Shown here piece after piece: positions 27,227 to 36,353 of a stretch of 64,000 nt of DNA. Location: assembly GCA_039821555.1 (NCBI GenBank), contig JBCBNX010000016.1, forward strand, positions 22,216 through 86,215, written 5' to 3'. The translations under genes and the position numbers were made by a program. Within the stretch, counting starts at the first letter, position 1, and the number at the start of each line of letters is the position of its first letter. The stretch comes from Bacteroidota bacterium. Lineage in GTDB: Bacteria > Bacteroidota > Rhodothermia > Rhodothermales > Rubricoccaceae. The notes below the pieces were generated by a model. That model had not been told where the DNA came from and ran no database searches. It saw only the letters and a list, made by a program, of their open reading frames with translations.

Positions 27227-27877
27227 TCAGTTGACCGGATCGCCTTCGGGTGCCTTGCCGCCAGGCACGTTCGTGCCTTCGATCGACTTCACGTAGGCCA
27301 TCACGCCCGCGCGCTCCTCGTCGGTGAGGATCGCCCCCCACGGCGTCATACCCTTCTCGATCACGCCCTCGGTGATGACGCGGAAAATGGCGTCCGGCTC
27401 GCCGCCGTGGATGGCGTAAGTGTCGGTGAGGTTGGGTCCGATGAGCCCCTCGCCCTGCTGACCGTGGCAGGCCGCGCAGTTGGCCGTGAACAACTCCTGA
27501 CCGACGGCAATGAGCGTCGCATCGCCGATGTAGCCGTCGAGGGCACGGGCATCGGTCTGGAAGCCAGGGTTGGCTTCGGCGTAGGCTAGCCGCGTGTCGG
27601 TCAGGTCGACCTGCGAGGCGGCGAGGTTTTCCTCGTAGGTGGGAATCCAGTCAAAGACGTACATCCCGAGCACGTAGGCTGGCGCGAAGAGGACGCACAG
27701 GACAAAGAGCCACACCCACCAGCCGGGCATGGGGTTGTCGTACTCGCGGATGCCGTCGTACTTGTGGCCTTGGATGACCTGGTCGTCGTTGCCGCCGCCG
27801 TAGAACAAGGCTCCGAGGTTGGTGTCGTGCTCCGGGACGTGCTTCGGCGCGTTGGGTTTAGAAGGCGTCTGGCTCAT
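27227..27877 (-). CDS. ccoP: cbb3-type cytochrome c oxidase subunit III, single-heme CcoP
   Basis: Membrane-bound c-type cytochrome that feeds electrons to the cbb3 oxidase. It has 216 residues. The N-terminal FixP-type region has YDGIREYDNPMPGWWVWLF, then one membrane helix (about 52-74). One cytochrome c domain has CAACH (about residue 132) and a likely Met ligand in GMTPWGAIL. Canonical CcoP carries two CxxCH motifs; only one is present here, so the subunit is monoheme. The ATG overlaps the ccoQ stop by 4 bp. Transcription order is ccoN, ccoO, ccoQ, ccoP. Confidence 0.93.
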   Translation of the reverse strand: MSQTPSKPNAPKHVPEHDTNLGALFYGGGNDDQVIQGHKYDGIREYDNPMPGWWVWLFVLCVLFAPAYVLGMYVFDWIPTYEENLAASQVDLTDTRLAYAEANPGFQTDARALDGYIGDATLIAVGQELFTANCAACHGQQGEGLIGPNLTDTYAIHGGEPDAIFRVITEGVIEKGMTPWGAILTDEERAGVMAYVKSIEGTNVPGGKAPEGDPVN

Positions 27878-28074
27878 GGCTCAGCTAGGCTATACTCGGT
27901 CGGGGTGAGGACGTGGTCGTCGTCCAGCGGGAGGTTCTTGAAGGTGGCACGCTCGCTCTTCGAGAAGCCGAAGAAGGCGATGGCGCACCCGCACAAAAAG
28001 GCGACGACGAAGGCGATCAGGCCGATCTCGGAGAGCGCGCCCACTTCGAGGGCACGCACGGCTTCTTTCATCAT
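27874..28074 (-). CDS. ccoQ: cbb3 oxidase small subunit CcoQ/FixQ-like
   Basis: Protein of 66 residues with one hydrophobic helix (GLIAFVVAFLCGCAIAFFGF, about residues 17-36) and a short cytoplasmic tail (SKSERATFKNLPLDDD), the size and layout of CcoQ, which stabilises the oxidase. Its stop overlaps the ccoP start (27874-27877), and it follows ccoO on the same strand by 58 bp. The assignment rests mainly on context and topology. Confidence 0.8.
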   Translation of the reverse strand: MMKEAVRALEVGALSEIGLIAFVVAFLCGCAIAFFGFSKSERATFKNLPLDDDHVLTPTEYSLAEP

Positions 28075-28132
28075 AGCGGTCGAGGGTCGTAGGTCATGGG
28101 TCGCAGGTCAGTCTAGCCAGCACGTCGGGGCG

Positions 28133-28867
28133 TCACTCCGCGAGCGCGACCGTGGCGTCGGGGGCGTTCGGGCTATCGTCAAAGGTGGCTTTGGCTTCGA
28201 CGCCGAGGCTCTGGAGATAGGCCACCATCGCGACGATCTGCTTGCGCTCGATGCCCTGCGGGCCGCCCTGGCTCGCCACCTCGGCGGCGATCTCGGCGGC
28301 CTGCGTCTCGGCGTCCGCGACGGCGCTCGCGATCTGCTCGTCGGTGTAGGGCAGGCCGAGCGCCTGGAGCGTACTTAGCTTCGCCGGGAGGTCGTCGATG
28401 CGGAGCGGCTTGCGCATCATGTGGGCGTAGGGCGGCATGATCGAGTTAGGGCTCGTCGAGCGCGGGTTCTCCATGTGGCGCACGTGCCAGAGGTGCGGGT
28501 ATTTGCCGCCGACGCGGGCGAGGTCGGGACCGGTGCGCTTCGAGCCCCAGAGGTGGGGCGTCTCGTAGATCGTCTCCTCGGCGCGCGAATACGGGCCGTA
28601 GCGCTCGACCTCGTGGCGGAACGGCCGCACCATCTGGCTGTGGCAGTTGTTGCAGCCCTCGGCGATGTAGAGGTCGCGCCCGGCGAGTTCGAGCGGCGTC
28701 GGCGGCTCGAAGTTTTCCAGGTGCTCCACCTCGGCGGGCACGAGCAGGATCGGCGTCAGTTCGATCACCGTCCCGACGAGGATGGCGAGCACCGTGAGCA
28801 CGGTGAAGATGATGGGCCAGCCTTCGAGCTTACGGTGGAAGCCGTGGGCTTGGATGAAGCGTTTCAT
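28133..28867 (-). CDS. ccoO: cbb3-type cytochrome c oxidase subunit II CcoO
   Basis: Monoheme membrane cytochrome c subunit of the cbb3 oxidase, 244 residues. An N-terminal membrane helix (about 18-42) precedes the heme site EGCNNCHSQMVRPFRHE (CxxCH about residue 72), which is the classical CcoO signature. RYGPYSRAEE and LWGSKRTGPDLARVGGKY follow, then a Met-ligand block NSIMPPYAHM. It transfers electrons from CcoP to CcoN. It is separated from ccoN by 162 bp that contain a palindromic repeat. Confidence 0.97.
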   Translation of the reverse strand: MKRFIQAHGFHRKLEGWPIIFTVLTVLAILVGTVIELTPILLVPAEVEHLENFEPPTPLELAGRDLYIAEGCNNCHSQMVRPFRHEVERYGPYSRAEETIYETPHLWGSKRTGPDLARVGGKYPHLWHVRHMENPRSTSPNSIMPPYAHMMRKPLRIDDLPAKLSTLQALGLPYTDEQIASAVADAETQAAEIAAEVASQGGPQGIERKQIVAMVAYLQSLGVEAKATFDDSPNAPDATVALAE

Positions 28868-28897
28868 CGGGGTGAGTCTAGTCTGAATCCAAATGGA

Positions 28898-29018
28898 GTC
28901 GTCCTGAGCGAGCAGAGCGAGCCGAAGGATCTGCGGGCCAGCACCGAAGCCAAGCGCGAGGCACCTCGCTGGTACTGAGATCCTTCGACGTCGCCCTGCG
29001 GGCTTCGCTCAGGATGAC
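28898..29018. repeat. Palindromic REP-like repeat between ccoN and ccoO
   Basis: Imperfect inverted repeat. The left arm begins GTCGTCCTGAGCG and reaches CCGAAGGATCT; the right arm runs AGATCCTTCGACG to GCTTCGCTCAGGATGAC. The GTCATCCTGAGCGAAG... AAGGATCT sequence is a dispersed intergenic repeat type seen in many bacterial genomes. A transcript through it would form a long hairpin and could set the ccoN:ccoO ratio. Confidence 0.8.
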
Positions 29019-29029
29019 AAAAGAGGGCG

Positions 29030-30559
29030 TCAAGCATTCGTCAACTGCTTGGCGGGTCCCTGTTCGGACGTGGAGGCGGAGATGCGCGGGACCGCGACGG
29101 CCGGGTCGGGCAGGTTCTTCGGCGCGTTGCGGATGGTCATATAGGCGTTCACCATCAGGAAGACTACACCCAGGAGGTACATCGAGCCGCCAATCAGGCG
29201 CACCCAGTACATCGGCACGACCTGGATCACCGTCTCCATGAAGTCGGGGTACATCAGCCGCCCGGCGTCGTCAAACGCGCGCCACATGAGGCCCTGCGTG
29301 ATGCCGGAGACGTACATCGCGAGGACGTACATCAGGATGCCGATCGTCCCGATCCAGAAGTGCGCCGTGGCGAGGGCTTTGCTCCACAGTTTCGTCCGCC
29401 AGAGGCGTGGCAGCAGCCAGTAGATCATCCCGAAGGTCATGAAGCCGTTCCAGCCGAGCGCGCCCGAGTGGACGTGGGCGATGTTCCAGTCGGTGTAGTG
29501 GCTGAGCGCGTTCACGCTCTTGACAGACAGCATCGGGCCCTCGAAGGTCGCCATCCCATAGAACGTGATGCCGACCACAAACATCTTGAGCACCACCGAG
29601 TCACGGAGCTTATGCCACGCGCCGCGCAGCGTAAAGAGGCCGTTGATCATGCCGCCCCATGACGGCATCCAGAGCATGATGGAGAAGACCATCCCGAGCG
29701 TCGCCGCCCACTCGGGGACCGCGGTGTAGTTGAGGTGGTGCGGGCCCGCCCAGATGTAGATGAACACCAGGCTCCAGAAGTGAACGATGGAGAGCCGGTA
29801 GGAGAACACGGGCCGCTCGGCCGCCTTCGGGAGGAAGTAGTACATCAGCCCGAGGAACGGCGTCGTGAGGAAGAAGGCGACGGCGTTGTGGCCGTACCAC
29901 CACTGCACGAGCGCGTCCTGGACGCCCTTGTAGATCGGGTAGCTCTTGAGCATGCTCGCTGGGAGCGCCAGCGAGTTGCCGATGTGCAGCACCGCGACCG
30001 TCACGATGGTGGCGATGTAGAACCACAGCGCGACGTACATGTGCTTCTCGCGGCGCCGAATTAGCGTCCCGAAGAAGTTGACCGCGAAGACGACCCAGAC
30101 GAGCGTGATCGCGAGGTCAATCGGCCACTCCAGTTCGGCGTACTCCTTCGACGTCGTGATGCCGAGCGGCAGCGTGATCGCCGCCGCGACGATGATGCCC
30201 TGCCATCCCCAGAAGTGGACCTTCGAGAGCATATCGGAGAACATCCGCGCCTTGCAGAGCCGCTGCGTGGAGTAGTAGATCGCGGCAAAGATGCCGTTGC
30301 CCGCGAAGGCGAAGATGACCGCGTTGGTGTGCAGCGGGCGCAGGCGGCCGAAGCTGAGGTACTCGCCGAGGTTGGCCTGTGGGAACGGAAGCTGCGCGGC
30401 GAGCAACGCGCCCACGAGCATGCCGACGAAGCCCCACACGATGGTGGCGATCACGAAGAGCCGCACGATGGCGTCGTCGTAGCTGAACACGTCGAAGCGC
30501 GAGCGGCCTTCAGTGCTGTGCAGGGCGCCTGGCTGCTGAGCGGTAAGGGTGGCGGACAT
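29030..30559 (-). CDS. ccoN: cbb3-type cytochrome c oxidase catalytic subunit I CcoN
   Basis: Heme-copper oxidase catalytic subunit that reduces O2 to water and pumps protons. From ATG 30559 it has 509 residues; a longer open frame to 30631 adds a non-hydrophobic stretch that I do not accept. About 12 membrane helices are present. Conserved histidine blocks include RPLHTNAVIFAFAGNGIF, WWYGHNAVAFFLTTPFLGLM, WAGPHHLNYT (CuB histidines) and DWNIAHVHSGALGWNGFM (heme ligands). First gene of the oxidase cluster. The assembly genes ccoG/H/I/S are not in the window. Confidence 0.98.
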   Translation of the reverse strand: MSATLTAQQPGALHSTEGRSRFDVFSYDDAIVRLFVIATIVWGFVGMLVGALLAAQLPFPQANLGEYLSFGRLRPLHTNAVIFAFAGNGIFAAIYYSTQRLCKARMFSDMLSKVHFWGWQGIIVAAAITLPLGITTSKEYAELEWPIDLAITLVWVVFAVNFFGTLIRRREKHMYVALWFYIATIVTVAVLHIGNSLALPASMLKSYPIYKGVQDALVQWWYGHNAVAFFLTTPFLGLMYYFLPKAAERPVFSYRLSIVHFWSLVFIYIWAGPHHLNYTAVPEWAATLGMVFSIMLWMPSWGGMINGLFTLRGAWHKLRDSVVLKMFVVGITFYGMATFEGPMLSVKSVNALSHYTDWNIAHVHSGALGWNGFMTFGMIYWLLPRLWRTKLWSKALATAHFWIGTIGILMYVLAMYVSGITQGLMWRAFDDAGRLMYPDFMETVIQVVPMYWVRLIGGSMYLLGVVFLMVNAYMTIRNAPKNLPDPAVAVPRISASTSEQGPAKQLTNA

Positions 30560-30904
30560 AAGCCGACGAGGGGGTAGGGTGGATCTCAACCGCGTGGTCC
30601 GAATCGACGCGGAGCCACACAACGCCCCCAATCAACCGCGCCACGCGGGTGCGCTCTGAAAGGCCCCGCACGGCACCCTCGTGAGGCCCACCCGTCGCAA
30701 CGAGTGGGGGAATCCCCCACGTGCTCACACCTAGCCGTCGCGGCGCGTTTTCCGCCGAGCCACAGACGACCCTGTCCAGCGCCGCTCCCACGCGCTTACC
30801 GCGAAGACACGGCAAACGCACAGCCATGGCGATGCCGGGCACGTAGCTTGCTCGCCGCTCCACTTCCCAGCATACAGGTACCGCCCAGCCTACCTCCTAC
30901 CTTC
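30560..30904. promoter_or_regulatory. Divergent promoter region ccoN / DUF368 gene
   Basis: This 345-bp divergent gap has no convincing gene. It must contain promoters for both directions. A TAGCTTG box lies at 30844-30850, 55 bp before the plus-strand start. I did not find a complete FNR-type TTGAT-N4-ATCAA site for the oxidase cluster. Confidence 0.4.
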
Positions 30905-31894
30905 ATGGCCTCCTCGTCTACGCTCACTGAGACGCGCACCGAGACCTCGCCCCACACAGCTTCGCAGCCGGAGCCCCCTCGGTCGCCGCTGTGGCACCAC
31001 GTGCTCCAGGGCTTGCTGATGGGGGGCGCCGACATCATTCCCGGCGTCAGCGGCGGCACGATGGCGCTCATCGTTGGCATCTATGAGCGGCTCATCCGCG
31101 CCATCAGCGACGGCGTCTCGATGCTGCTGCTCGGCCTGCGCGGCCGCGTCGGCGAGGCGATGCAGGCGTTCCGGACGCTCGACTGGCGGCTACTTCTCCC
31201 ACTCGCGCTCGGCATCGGCACGGCCATCGCGCTCGGCTCGCTCTTCATCCCGGAGTTGCTGCAGACGTATCCGGTGCAATGCCGGGCGCTCTTCTTCGGG
31301 CTCGTCGCCGGATCCTTGGCAATTCCGTGGCGGGAGCGGCGCACCTCGCGCTCGTGGCACTACGCGGCGGCGGCAGCGGCGGCCGTGCTCGCGTTCGTGC
31401 TCGTGGGCCTGCCACGCGGGGCCGAAGCGGCAGACCCATCGCTCGTGCGAGTCGCGCTCACGGCGGCGATCGCCATCAACGCGATGATTTTGCCCGGCGT
31501 GAGCGGCGCGTTCCTACTGGAGGTCTTTGGGCTCTACACCCCCACGCTGGAGGCCCTCCGGAGCCTTGACCTCGTGTATATCGCCGTGTTTGCGCTTGGG
31601 GCAGGCCTCGGGCTGGGCGCGGCAGCGAAGGCGCTCTCCTGGCTCCTGAGCCACGCCCACGACCTCACCATGACGCTACTCGTCGGCCTGCTCGCGGGCT
31701 CGCTGCGGGCGCTCTGGCCGTGGGTCCCACGTATCGAACACGTGGGCAGCGACGGCGTGGTGGAATACGTACCCGACCCGAGCGTCCTGCTCCCCCCCGG
31801 CCCTGAATGGGCTGTGGCACTGGCACTCGGCTTGGCGGGCTTTGCGTTCGTGACCGCCCTCAGTTGGATGGGCGCACGCCGCGGCGGCGCCTAG
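30905..31894 (+). CDS. popT: DUF368 family membrane protein (undecaprenyl-phosphate translocase type)
   Basis: Polytopic inner-membrane protein of 329 residues from ATG 30905, with about eight to ten hydrophobic segments. The family signature occurs twice, as an inverted internal repeat: GGADIIPGVSGGTMALIVGIYE (about residues 39-60) and NAMILPGVSGAFLLEVFGLY (about 196). DUF368 proteins have been shown in other bacteria to recycle the carrier lipid undecaprenyl phosphate across the membrane (PopT), which would support wall synthesis. The symbol is transferred by family only. The stop overlaps the convergent histidine-kinase stop (shared CTAG, 31891-31894). Confidence 0.88.
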   Translation: MASSSTLTETRTETSPHTASQPEPPRSPLWHHVLQGLLMGGADIIPGVSGGTMALIVGIYERLIRAISDGVSMLLLGLRGRVGEAMQAFRTLDWRLLLPLALGIGTAIALGSLFIPELLQTYPVQCRALFFGLVAGSLAIPWRERRTSRSWHYAAAAAAAVLAFVLVGLPRGAEAADPSLVRVALTAAIAINAMILPGVSGAFLLEVFGLYTPTLEALRSLDLVYIAVFALGAGLGLGAAAKALSWLLSHAHDLTMTLLVGLLAGSLRALWPWVPRIEHVGSDGVVEYVPDPSVLLPPGPEWAVALALGLAGFAFVTALSWMGARRGGA

Positions 31895-33000
31895 CTCACC
31901 GGACCCTGAGCGCCCGCCTCGTCCCAGGGCTCCACCTCAGCGGTCAGGCCGTAGCCCTTTGCGGCACCGACAGGCTGCTCCGGGATGCCGAGCGTGCTGT
32001 CGTCATAGTAGATCGGGAAGTGAAGGATAAACGTCGTCCCGACGCCGACCTCCGACTCGACGCGGATGGCGCCGTGCATGAGCATCACGAGACGCCTGAC
32101 GATGGCGAGGCCCAGGCCGGTCCCCTCCTGGTCGCGGTCGAGGTAGTCGTCTTCCTGCGTGAACGGGTCGAAGAGACGCGGGAGGAACTCGGGGGAGATG
32201 CCACGCCCCGTGTCGACGATGCGTACGATAACCTGCCGGAGATCGTGCTCGATGGCGATGGTGACGAGCCCGCGTTCCGTGAACTTCACGGCGTTGCCAA
32301 TCAGGTTGGTGAGCACGCGCCGGAGCGCAGTCTCGTCCAGGCGCGCCATCATCATGGGTGCGCGGTTGGCCAGCACTAGCCGGAGCCCCTTGCGCTCCAC
32401 GAGCGACCGCAGTGAGTTCGCCACCTCGAATACCGTGTCGGCAACGGGCAGCGGTCGGAGCGTGAGCGAGACCTCGCCCACCTCTAGCCGTGCCAGGTCG
32501 AGGAGCGCGTTGACTGTTTCGAGCAGCCGCTTGCCCTCGTCGCGGATCGCGACGGCGGACTCGTGCGCCATCCCACTGGCCTCCTCCTCGATGATCTCGG
32601 CATAGCCTAGGATCACCGTCAAGGGCGTGCGTAGCTCGTGGCTGACCACGGAGAGCATCGCATCCTTGGCCTTGAGCGCTTCCTCGACCTCCTTGATGCG
32701 CGCCCGCAACTCGGCATTTTGCTCCACGTCGCGCGCCTCGTGCTCGCCAACCATGCCCTCGTACTGCTGGCGTTGCCGCCCCGTCATCCACAGCATGAGG
32801 GCGAGCACGAACGGCACCGCGTCGAGCACCCAAAGCAAGGGCACGCGCCGCTGCGTGGAAAGCAGATGCCCCAGCGACATGTCCCCCCACAGCATGATCG
32901 AGGCCTGCAGCATGCCGGCCAGGGGGAACAGCATGCCCACAACGAAACCGACGGCTCCATACCGCACGGCCAGAGGCAATCGCCGAAAAAGAGCAGGCAT
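31891..33000 (-). CDS. Sensor histidine kinase
   Basis: Inner-membrane histidine kinase of 369 residues. Two hydrophobic segments (about 12-37 and 50-71) enclose a short periplasmic loop, so the sensor part is minimal. A coiled-coil linker (residues 75-115) leads to the H-box SVVSHELRTPLTVILGYAE (His about 122). The ATP-binding domain shows NLIGNAVKFTERG (N-box, about 240), VDTGRGISPEFLPRLF and GTGLGLAIVRRL. No response regulator is adjacent, so the partner is elsewhere. The C-terminal 35 residues after the kinase fold are non-conserved. Confidence 0.93.
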   Translation of the reverse strand: MPALFRRLPLAVRYGAVGFVVGMLFPLAGMLQASIMLWGDMSLGHLLSTQRRVPLLWVLDAVPFVLALMLWMTGRQRQQYEGMVGEHEARDVEQNAELRARIKEVEEALKAKDAMLSVVSHELRTPLTVILGYAEIIEEEASGMAHESAVAIRDEGKRLLETVNALLDLARLEVGEVSLTLRPLPVADTVFEVANSLRSLVERKGLRLVLANRAPMMMARLDETALRRVLTNLIGNAVKFTERGLVTIAIEHDLRQVIVRIVDTGRGISPEFLPRLFDPFTQEDDYLDRDQEGTGLGLAIVRRLVMLMHGAIRVESEVGVGTTFILHFPIYYDDSTLGIPEQPVGAAKGYGLTAEVEPWDEAGAQGPVS

Positions 33001-33156
33001 AGACCAGCTATATCAAGCAGAAGAGGTCTGCGCGCTGGTGGTTTCCTCCACTCCTGAACCCGTTTCTTCCACGAACCTACCGGCTCGTCCTTGATTCAGT
33101 GCGCGCCTGGTCCTACGTACAGGATTTGTGCCAATTCGAGCTTACGCTTGGTCGCT

Positions 33157-34329
33157 TTAGTGTGCCCAGCGCTGCCCAGGTCCCGTCCAGGCTAGGCCGA
33201 AGTAGTCCGCGACGGTGGCAGCGTGGTCCGCGAACGTGGTGCGGGTGCCCAGAACGCGCGGCGAGCCGCCGAGCACGAGCAGCGGCACGCGCTCCCGCGT
33301 GTGGTCGGTCCCGGGCGTCGTCGGGTCGTTGCCATGGTCGGCCGTGAGGACGAGCCGGGCCCCGGCGGGCAAGGCGGCTTCGAACGTAGGCAGGACCGCG
33401 TCGAACGCGTCGAGCGCGCGGGCGAAGCCCTCTGGGTTGTTGCGGTGGCCGTACTCCTGGTCGAAATCGACGAGGTTGGTCCAGATGAACGTCGGCGTCG
33501 TGCCACCAGCGGCCTCGCGCATGGCAGCGAGGGTGGCCCCGACCCCCTCGGCGTTGTCCTTCGTCTTCGTGACCGTGTCAAAGCCGACGTTCGCGAACAG
33601 GTCGCCGATCTTGCCGACGGCGACGGTGCGCACCTGGGTGCCCTGGAGTTGCGCCTGGATCGGCGGCGTAGGCGGCGCGAGGGCGAAGTCACGTCGCTTC
33701 TCGGAGATGCGCGCGAACGCACCCGGCTGGCCCACGAATGGACGCGCGATGACGCGGCCCACCGCGTGTGGACCTACGCAGACCTCTTCCCGTGCGATGC
33801 GGCACAGGTCGTAGAGCCGGTCCAGCGGAATCACATCGGTGTGCGCGGCGATCTGGAAGACGCTGTCCGCGGACGTGTAGACGATGGGCTGGCCTGTGCG
33901 CAGGTGCTCCGCCCCGTGCTGGTCGATGATGGCGGTGCCGGAGGCGGGCACGCCAGCAAGGATGCCTGCGCACCCCGTCGCCTGAAGAAAGGCGTCGACG
34001 AGTGCTGGCGGGAAGCCCTCCGGGTAGGTCGGGAACGGCGCGTCGAGTGGGAGCCCGGCCAGTTCCCAGTGCCCAGTCGTGGAGTCTTTGCCGGCCGACG
34101 TCTCGACCATCACGCCGGTGCTGGCAGCGGGTGCCTCGACGGGCGGCACGCCGGGCAGACGGTCGAGGTTGCCCAGGCCGAGCCGCGTCAGGTTCGGAAG
34201 CGCGGGCCGGGCCACGGCGCACACGTGGGCGAGCGTGTGCGTCCCGGCATCGCCATAGAGCGCCGCGTCTGGAGCGCGCCCGATGCCGACGCCGTCGAGC
34301 ACGATGGTGACGAAGAGCGGAGGAGCCAT
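33157..34329 (-). CDS. deoB: Phosphopentomutase
   Basis: Cytosolic alkaline-phosphatase-superfamily enzyme interconverting ribose (or deoxyribose) 1- and 5-phosphate in nucleoside salvage. It has 390 residues from ATG 34329; the upstream in-frame extension is not plausible. Metal and active-site blocks are IVLDGVGIGRAPDA at the N-terminus, SAGKDSTTGHWELAG (phospho-acceptor Thr region, about residue 80), VDFDQEYGHRNNPEGFARAL, and LTADHGNDPTTPGTDHTRE near 325. It starts 21 bp after the stop of the GGDEF-like gene upstream. Confidence 0.97.
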   Translation of the reverse strand: MAPPLFVTIVLDGVGIGRAPDAALYGDAGTHTLAHVCAVARPALPNLTRLGLGNLDRLPGVPPVEAPAASTGVMVETSAGKDSTTGHWELAGLPLDAPFPTYPEGFPPALVDAFLQATGCAGILAGVPASGTAIIDQHGAEHLRTGQPIVYTSADSVFQIAAHTDVIPLDRLYDLCRIAREEVCVGPHAVGRVIARPFVGQPGAFARISEKRRDFALAPPTPPIQAQLQGTQVRTVAVGKIGDLFANVGFDTVTKTKDNAEGVGATLAAMREAAGGTTPTFIWTNLVDFDQEYGHRNNPEGFARALDAFDAVLPTFEAALPAGARLVLTADHGNDPTTPGTDHTRERVPLLVLGGSPRVLGTRTTFADHAATVADYFGLAWTGPGQRWAH

Positions 34330-34349
34330 GAGGCAGCCGGAGGGGCGGG

Positions 34350-36353
34350 TTATTCCAGGATGACGCAGCCGACCTGCGCGTCGTACGCGTCGGAGAGCGC
34401 CTGCACGGCGTCGCCGCGGAGTTGCTCCGAGGTCGTGTGCCGCTCCCTGTAGAGCGCCACGCCGATGGTCAGCGGGAGCGTCTCCCCCGTCGAGGCGGGC
34501 GTCGTGCGGACGAGTTCGACCCACGCCTCGACGTCGGCGGCGCGCCCGTAGTAGAAGACGCCGTAGAGCAGCTCGCCGAACGGCTCGATGCGCCCGTCTG
34601 CGAGGGCGAGCGTGTGGTCGAGGTGTTGCTGGAGGACCGCCTCGGTGGTCGCGACGGCCTCGCCCCCCGCGCGGGCGACGGCCTCGGCCTCGGTGTGGTG
34701 GACGAGCGCAAGCGCGAGCGGGTGCTGCTTCACGCGTGACCGCGCCATCTCTTCCGCCACGATCACGCGCCGGGCCACGGGCACGCTGTGCGCGTGCCCT
34801 CCCCCCAGCGTAGTCTCGTCGGTAGCGTTCCCACCGAGGTTCAACCTCCCAGCGAGACCCGGGGGTGCCTCCTCCTCGACCGCTTCATCCGCCGGGGCTT
34901 CTTCTTCGCCCACTGCGGTCTCCAGCCCGATGCTCTCCGGCCCGATGCTCTCCGGCCCGATGCTCTCCGGTGCGATGCTCTCCGGTGCGGCGTGCCCTGG
35001 CTCCACGTCAACAGGCTCGTCTACGATAGTCTCAGTGGACGCTGCGTCGAGAGCAGTTTCAGCAGACGCAGTCTCCACGGGCAAGTCGGTGAGGGCTCTT
35101 GTCGGCGGGGCTGCCTCGAACCAGGCCGGCACCTCCTTCGCCGCGAGGTGGGCGAGCATGCTGGCAAACTGCCGCAGCAGCGTCTTCTCCGCAGGCGAGT
35201 ACGACTTCGCGTCCGGGGCCGTGTCCACGACTAGTAATAGCGAGGGGGTCGCGGCCTCGGTGAGCGGCTGCACGTAGGCGCGCCCCACAGCGCTCAGGTC
35301 AGAGTAGTAGCCCAGCGCGTCGAGGGCCGCGCCCTTGAGCAGCATCGGGAGCAGGTCGGCCTGCTGCCCCCGAATGCCGCGCAGTGCGCTCCCTGCCGAC
35401 GCGAACTCGTCGACGAAGCCCACGGCGGGGTGGTCGCTCTTGAGCGCCTCTATTTTGTAGTGAAGGGTCGCCGCGTCGTGGCGGAGCAACGCAACGGTCT
35501 GGGCGCGCATCCCGCTCCAAATGGCTTCGACGAGGTGCGCGAGCGCGTGCGAGGTAGGCCTGCGGACGAGGTCCAGTTCGTCACCAGGCAACGGCAGCGG
35601 CAGATCCAGTTCGTTGTCGAACTCGCGGGGGTCTGGGAAGCGAATCGGTAGCGGCTCGTCGAAGTCGTCTACGAAGTCCACGTCGCCGAAGGCTGCTGCG
35701 TGCGTCGGTCGCAGCGGGGTCGTCTCTGAGGCGCCCTCGACCTCGGCGATAGCCGCCCCCAACTCCTCAGAAACGGTGGTCTCCAGTGCGCTGCGTGCGT
35801 CGTCGTTCAGCACCACAGCACCGCCGTCGCGCAGGGCCGAGCCGTCGTCGTTCAGCACCTCGTCGCCGTCGGGGCTGGGACGCAGACTGGGCTGGTCGTT
35901 GGCCTCGACGTGCGCCCCCTCCTCGTCTAGCGCAGGCCCTTTCGCCACCAACGCATGCTCTACATCGACTGGCTCCGCATGGTCGGTCGAATCCGTCCCG
36001 ATGGCCGCTCCGATGACCTCGCTCGCTGCATGTTCCTCCGCATCCATGGCCCTGTCCGACTCAGCCTCGGCGCCAGGCACGCGTCCGTCGGCTTCGATCC
36101 GGTCGGCTTCGGGCGCGCCTGCAGGTGCTTCACTGGACACCTCCTCATGCCGGTCGCGCTCGGCAGGTGCGGCAGCCCTCTCCATGGGACGGATATCGAC
36201 GATGCCAAGCGAGCGCAGGTCATCCTGAGGGCGAGGTGCAGCTAGGTGCTTGGGCGCGGCGGCCCGACTGCGGCGCACCCAAAGGACGATGCCGCTGACA
36301 ATCAGAAGCAGCGCCACCGCGCCAGCCACGAGGGGGACGAGGGCAGATTCCAT
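34350..36353 (-). CDS. Membrane-anchored protein with GAF-like and degenerate GGDEF-like regions
   Basis: Protein of 667 residues. One N-terminal membrane helix (about 5-28) is followed by an acidic low-complexity linker to about 260. A compact region at about 260-420 (HALAHLVEAIWSGMRAQTVALLRHD, with SLLLVVDTAPDAKSYSPAEK) resembles a GAF sensor. A linker follows with five-residue repeats of the PESIG type (bases 34927-34990, a 15-bp unit). The last 170 residues (RRVIVAEEMARSRVKQHPLALALVHH ... TTSEQLRGDAVQALSDAYDA) follow the course of a GGDEF domain but lack a GGDEF motif, so cyclase activity is unlikely. Possibly a c-di-GMP-related or scaffold protein; this is inference. Confidence 0.75.
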   Translation of the reverse strand: MESALVPLVAGAVALLLIVSGIVLWVRRSRAAAPKHLAAPRPQDDLRSLGIVDIRPMERAAAPAERDRHEEVSSEAPAGAPEADRIEADGRVPGAEAESDRAMDAEEHAASEVIGAAIGTDSTDHAEPVDVEHALVAKGPALDEEGAHVEANDQPSLRPSPDGDEVLNDDGSALRDGGAVVLNDDARSALETTVSEELGAAIAEVEGASETTPLRPTHAAAFGDVDFVDDFDEPLPIRFPDPREFDNELDLPLPLPGDELDLVRRPTSHALAHLVEAIWSGMRAQTVALLRHDAATLHYKIEALKSDHPAVGFVDEFASAGSALRGIRGQQADLLPMLLKGAALDALGYYSDLSAVGRAYVQPLTEAATPSLLLVVDTAPDAKSYSPAEKTLLRQFASMLAHLAAKEVPAWFEAAPPTRALTDLPVETASAETALDAASTETIVDEPVDVEPGHAAPESIAPESIGPESIGPESIGLETAVGEEEAPADEAVEEEAPPGLAGRLNLGGNATDETTLGGGHAHSVPVARRVIVAEEMARSRVKQHPLALALVHHTEAEAVARAGGEAVATTEAVLQQHLDHTLALADGRIEPFGELLYGVFYYGRAADVEAWVELVRTTPASTGETLPLTIGVALYRERHTTSEQLRGDAVQALSDAYDAQVGCVILE
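34927..34990. repeat. In-frame 15-bp tandem repeat (PESIG repeats)
   Basis: About four copies of a 15-bp unit like CCGATGCTCTCCGGC lie inside the GGDEF-like gene and encode PESI(A/G) repeats in its linker. Confidence 0.9.

Noticed and set aside
30560..30904. FNR site upstream of the cbb3 oxidase genes
   Set aside because: Only half-site-like TTGAT/ATCAA text was seen, without the correctly spaced second half.
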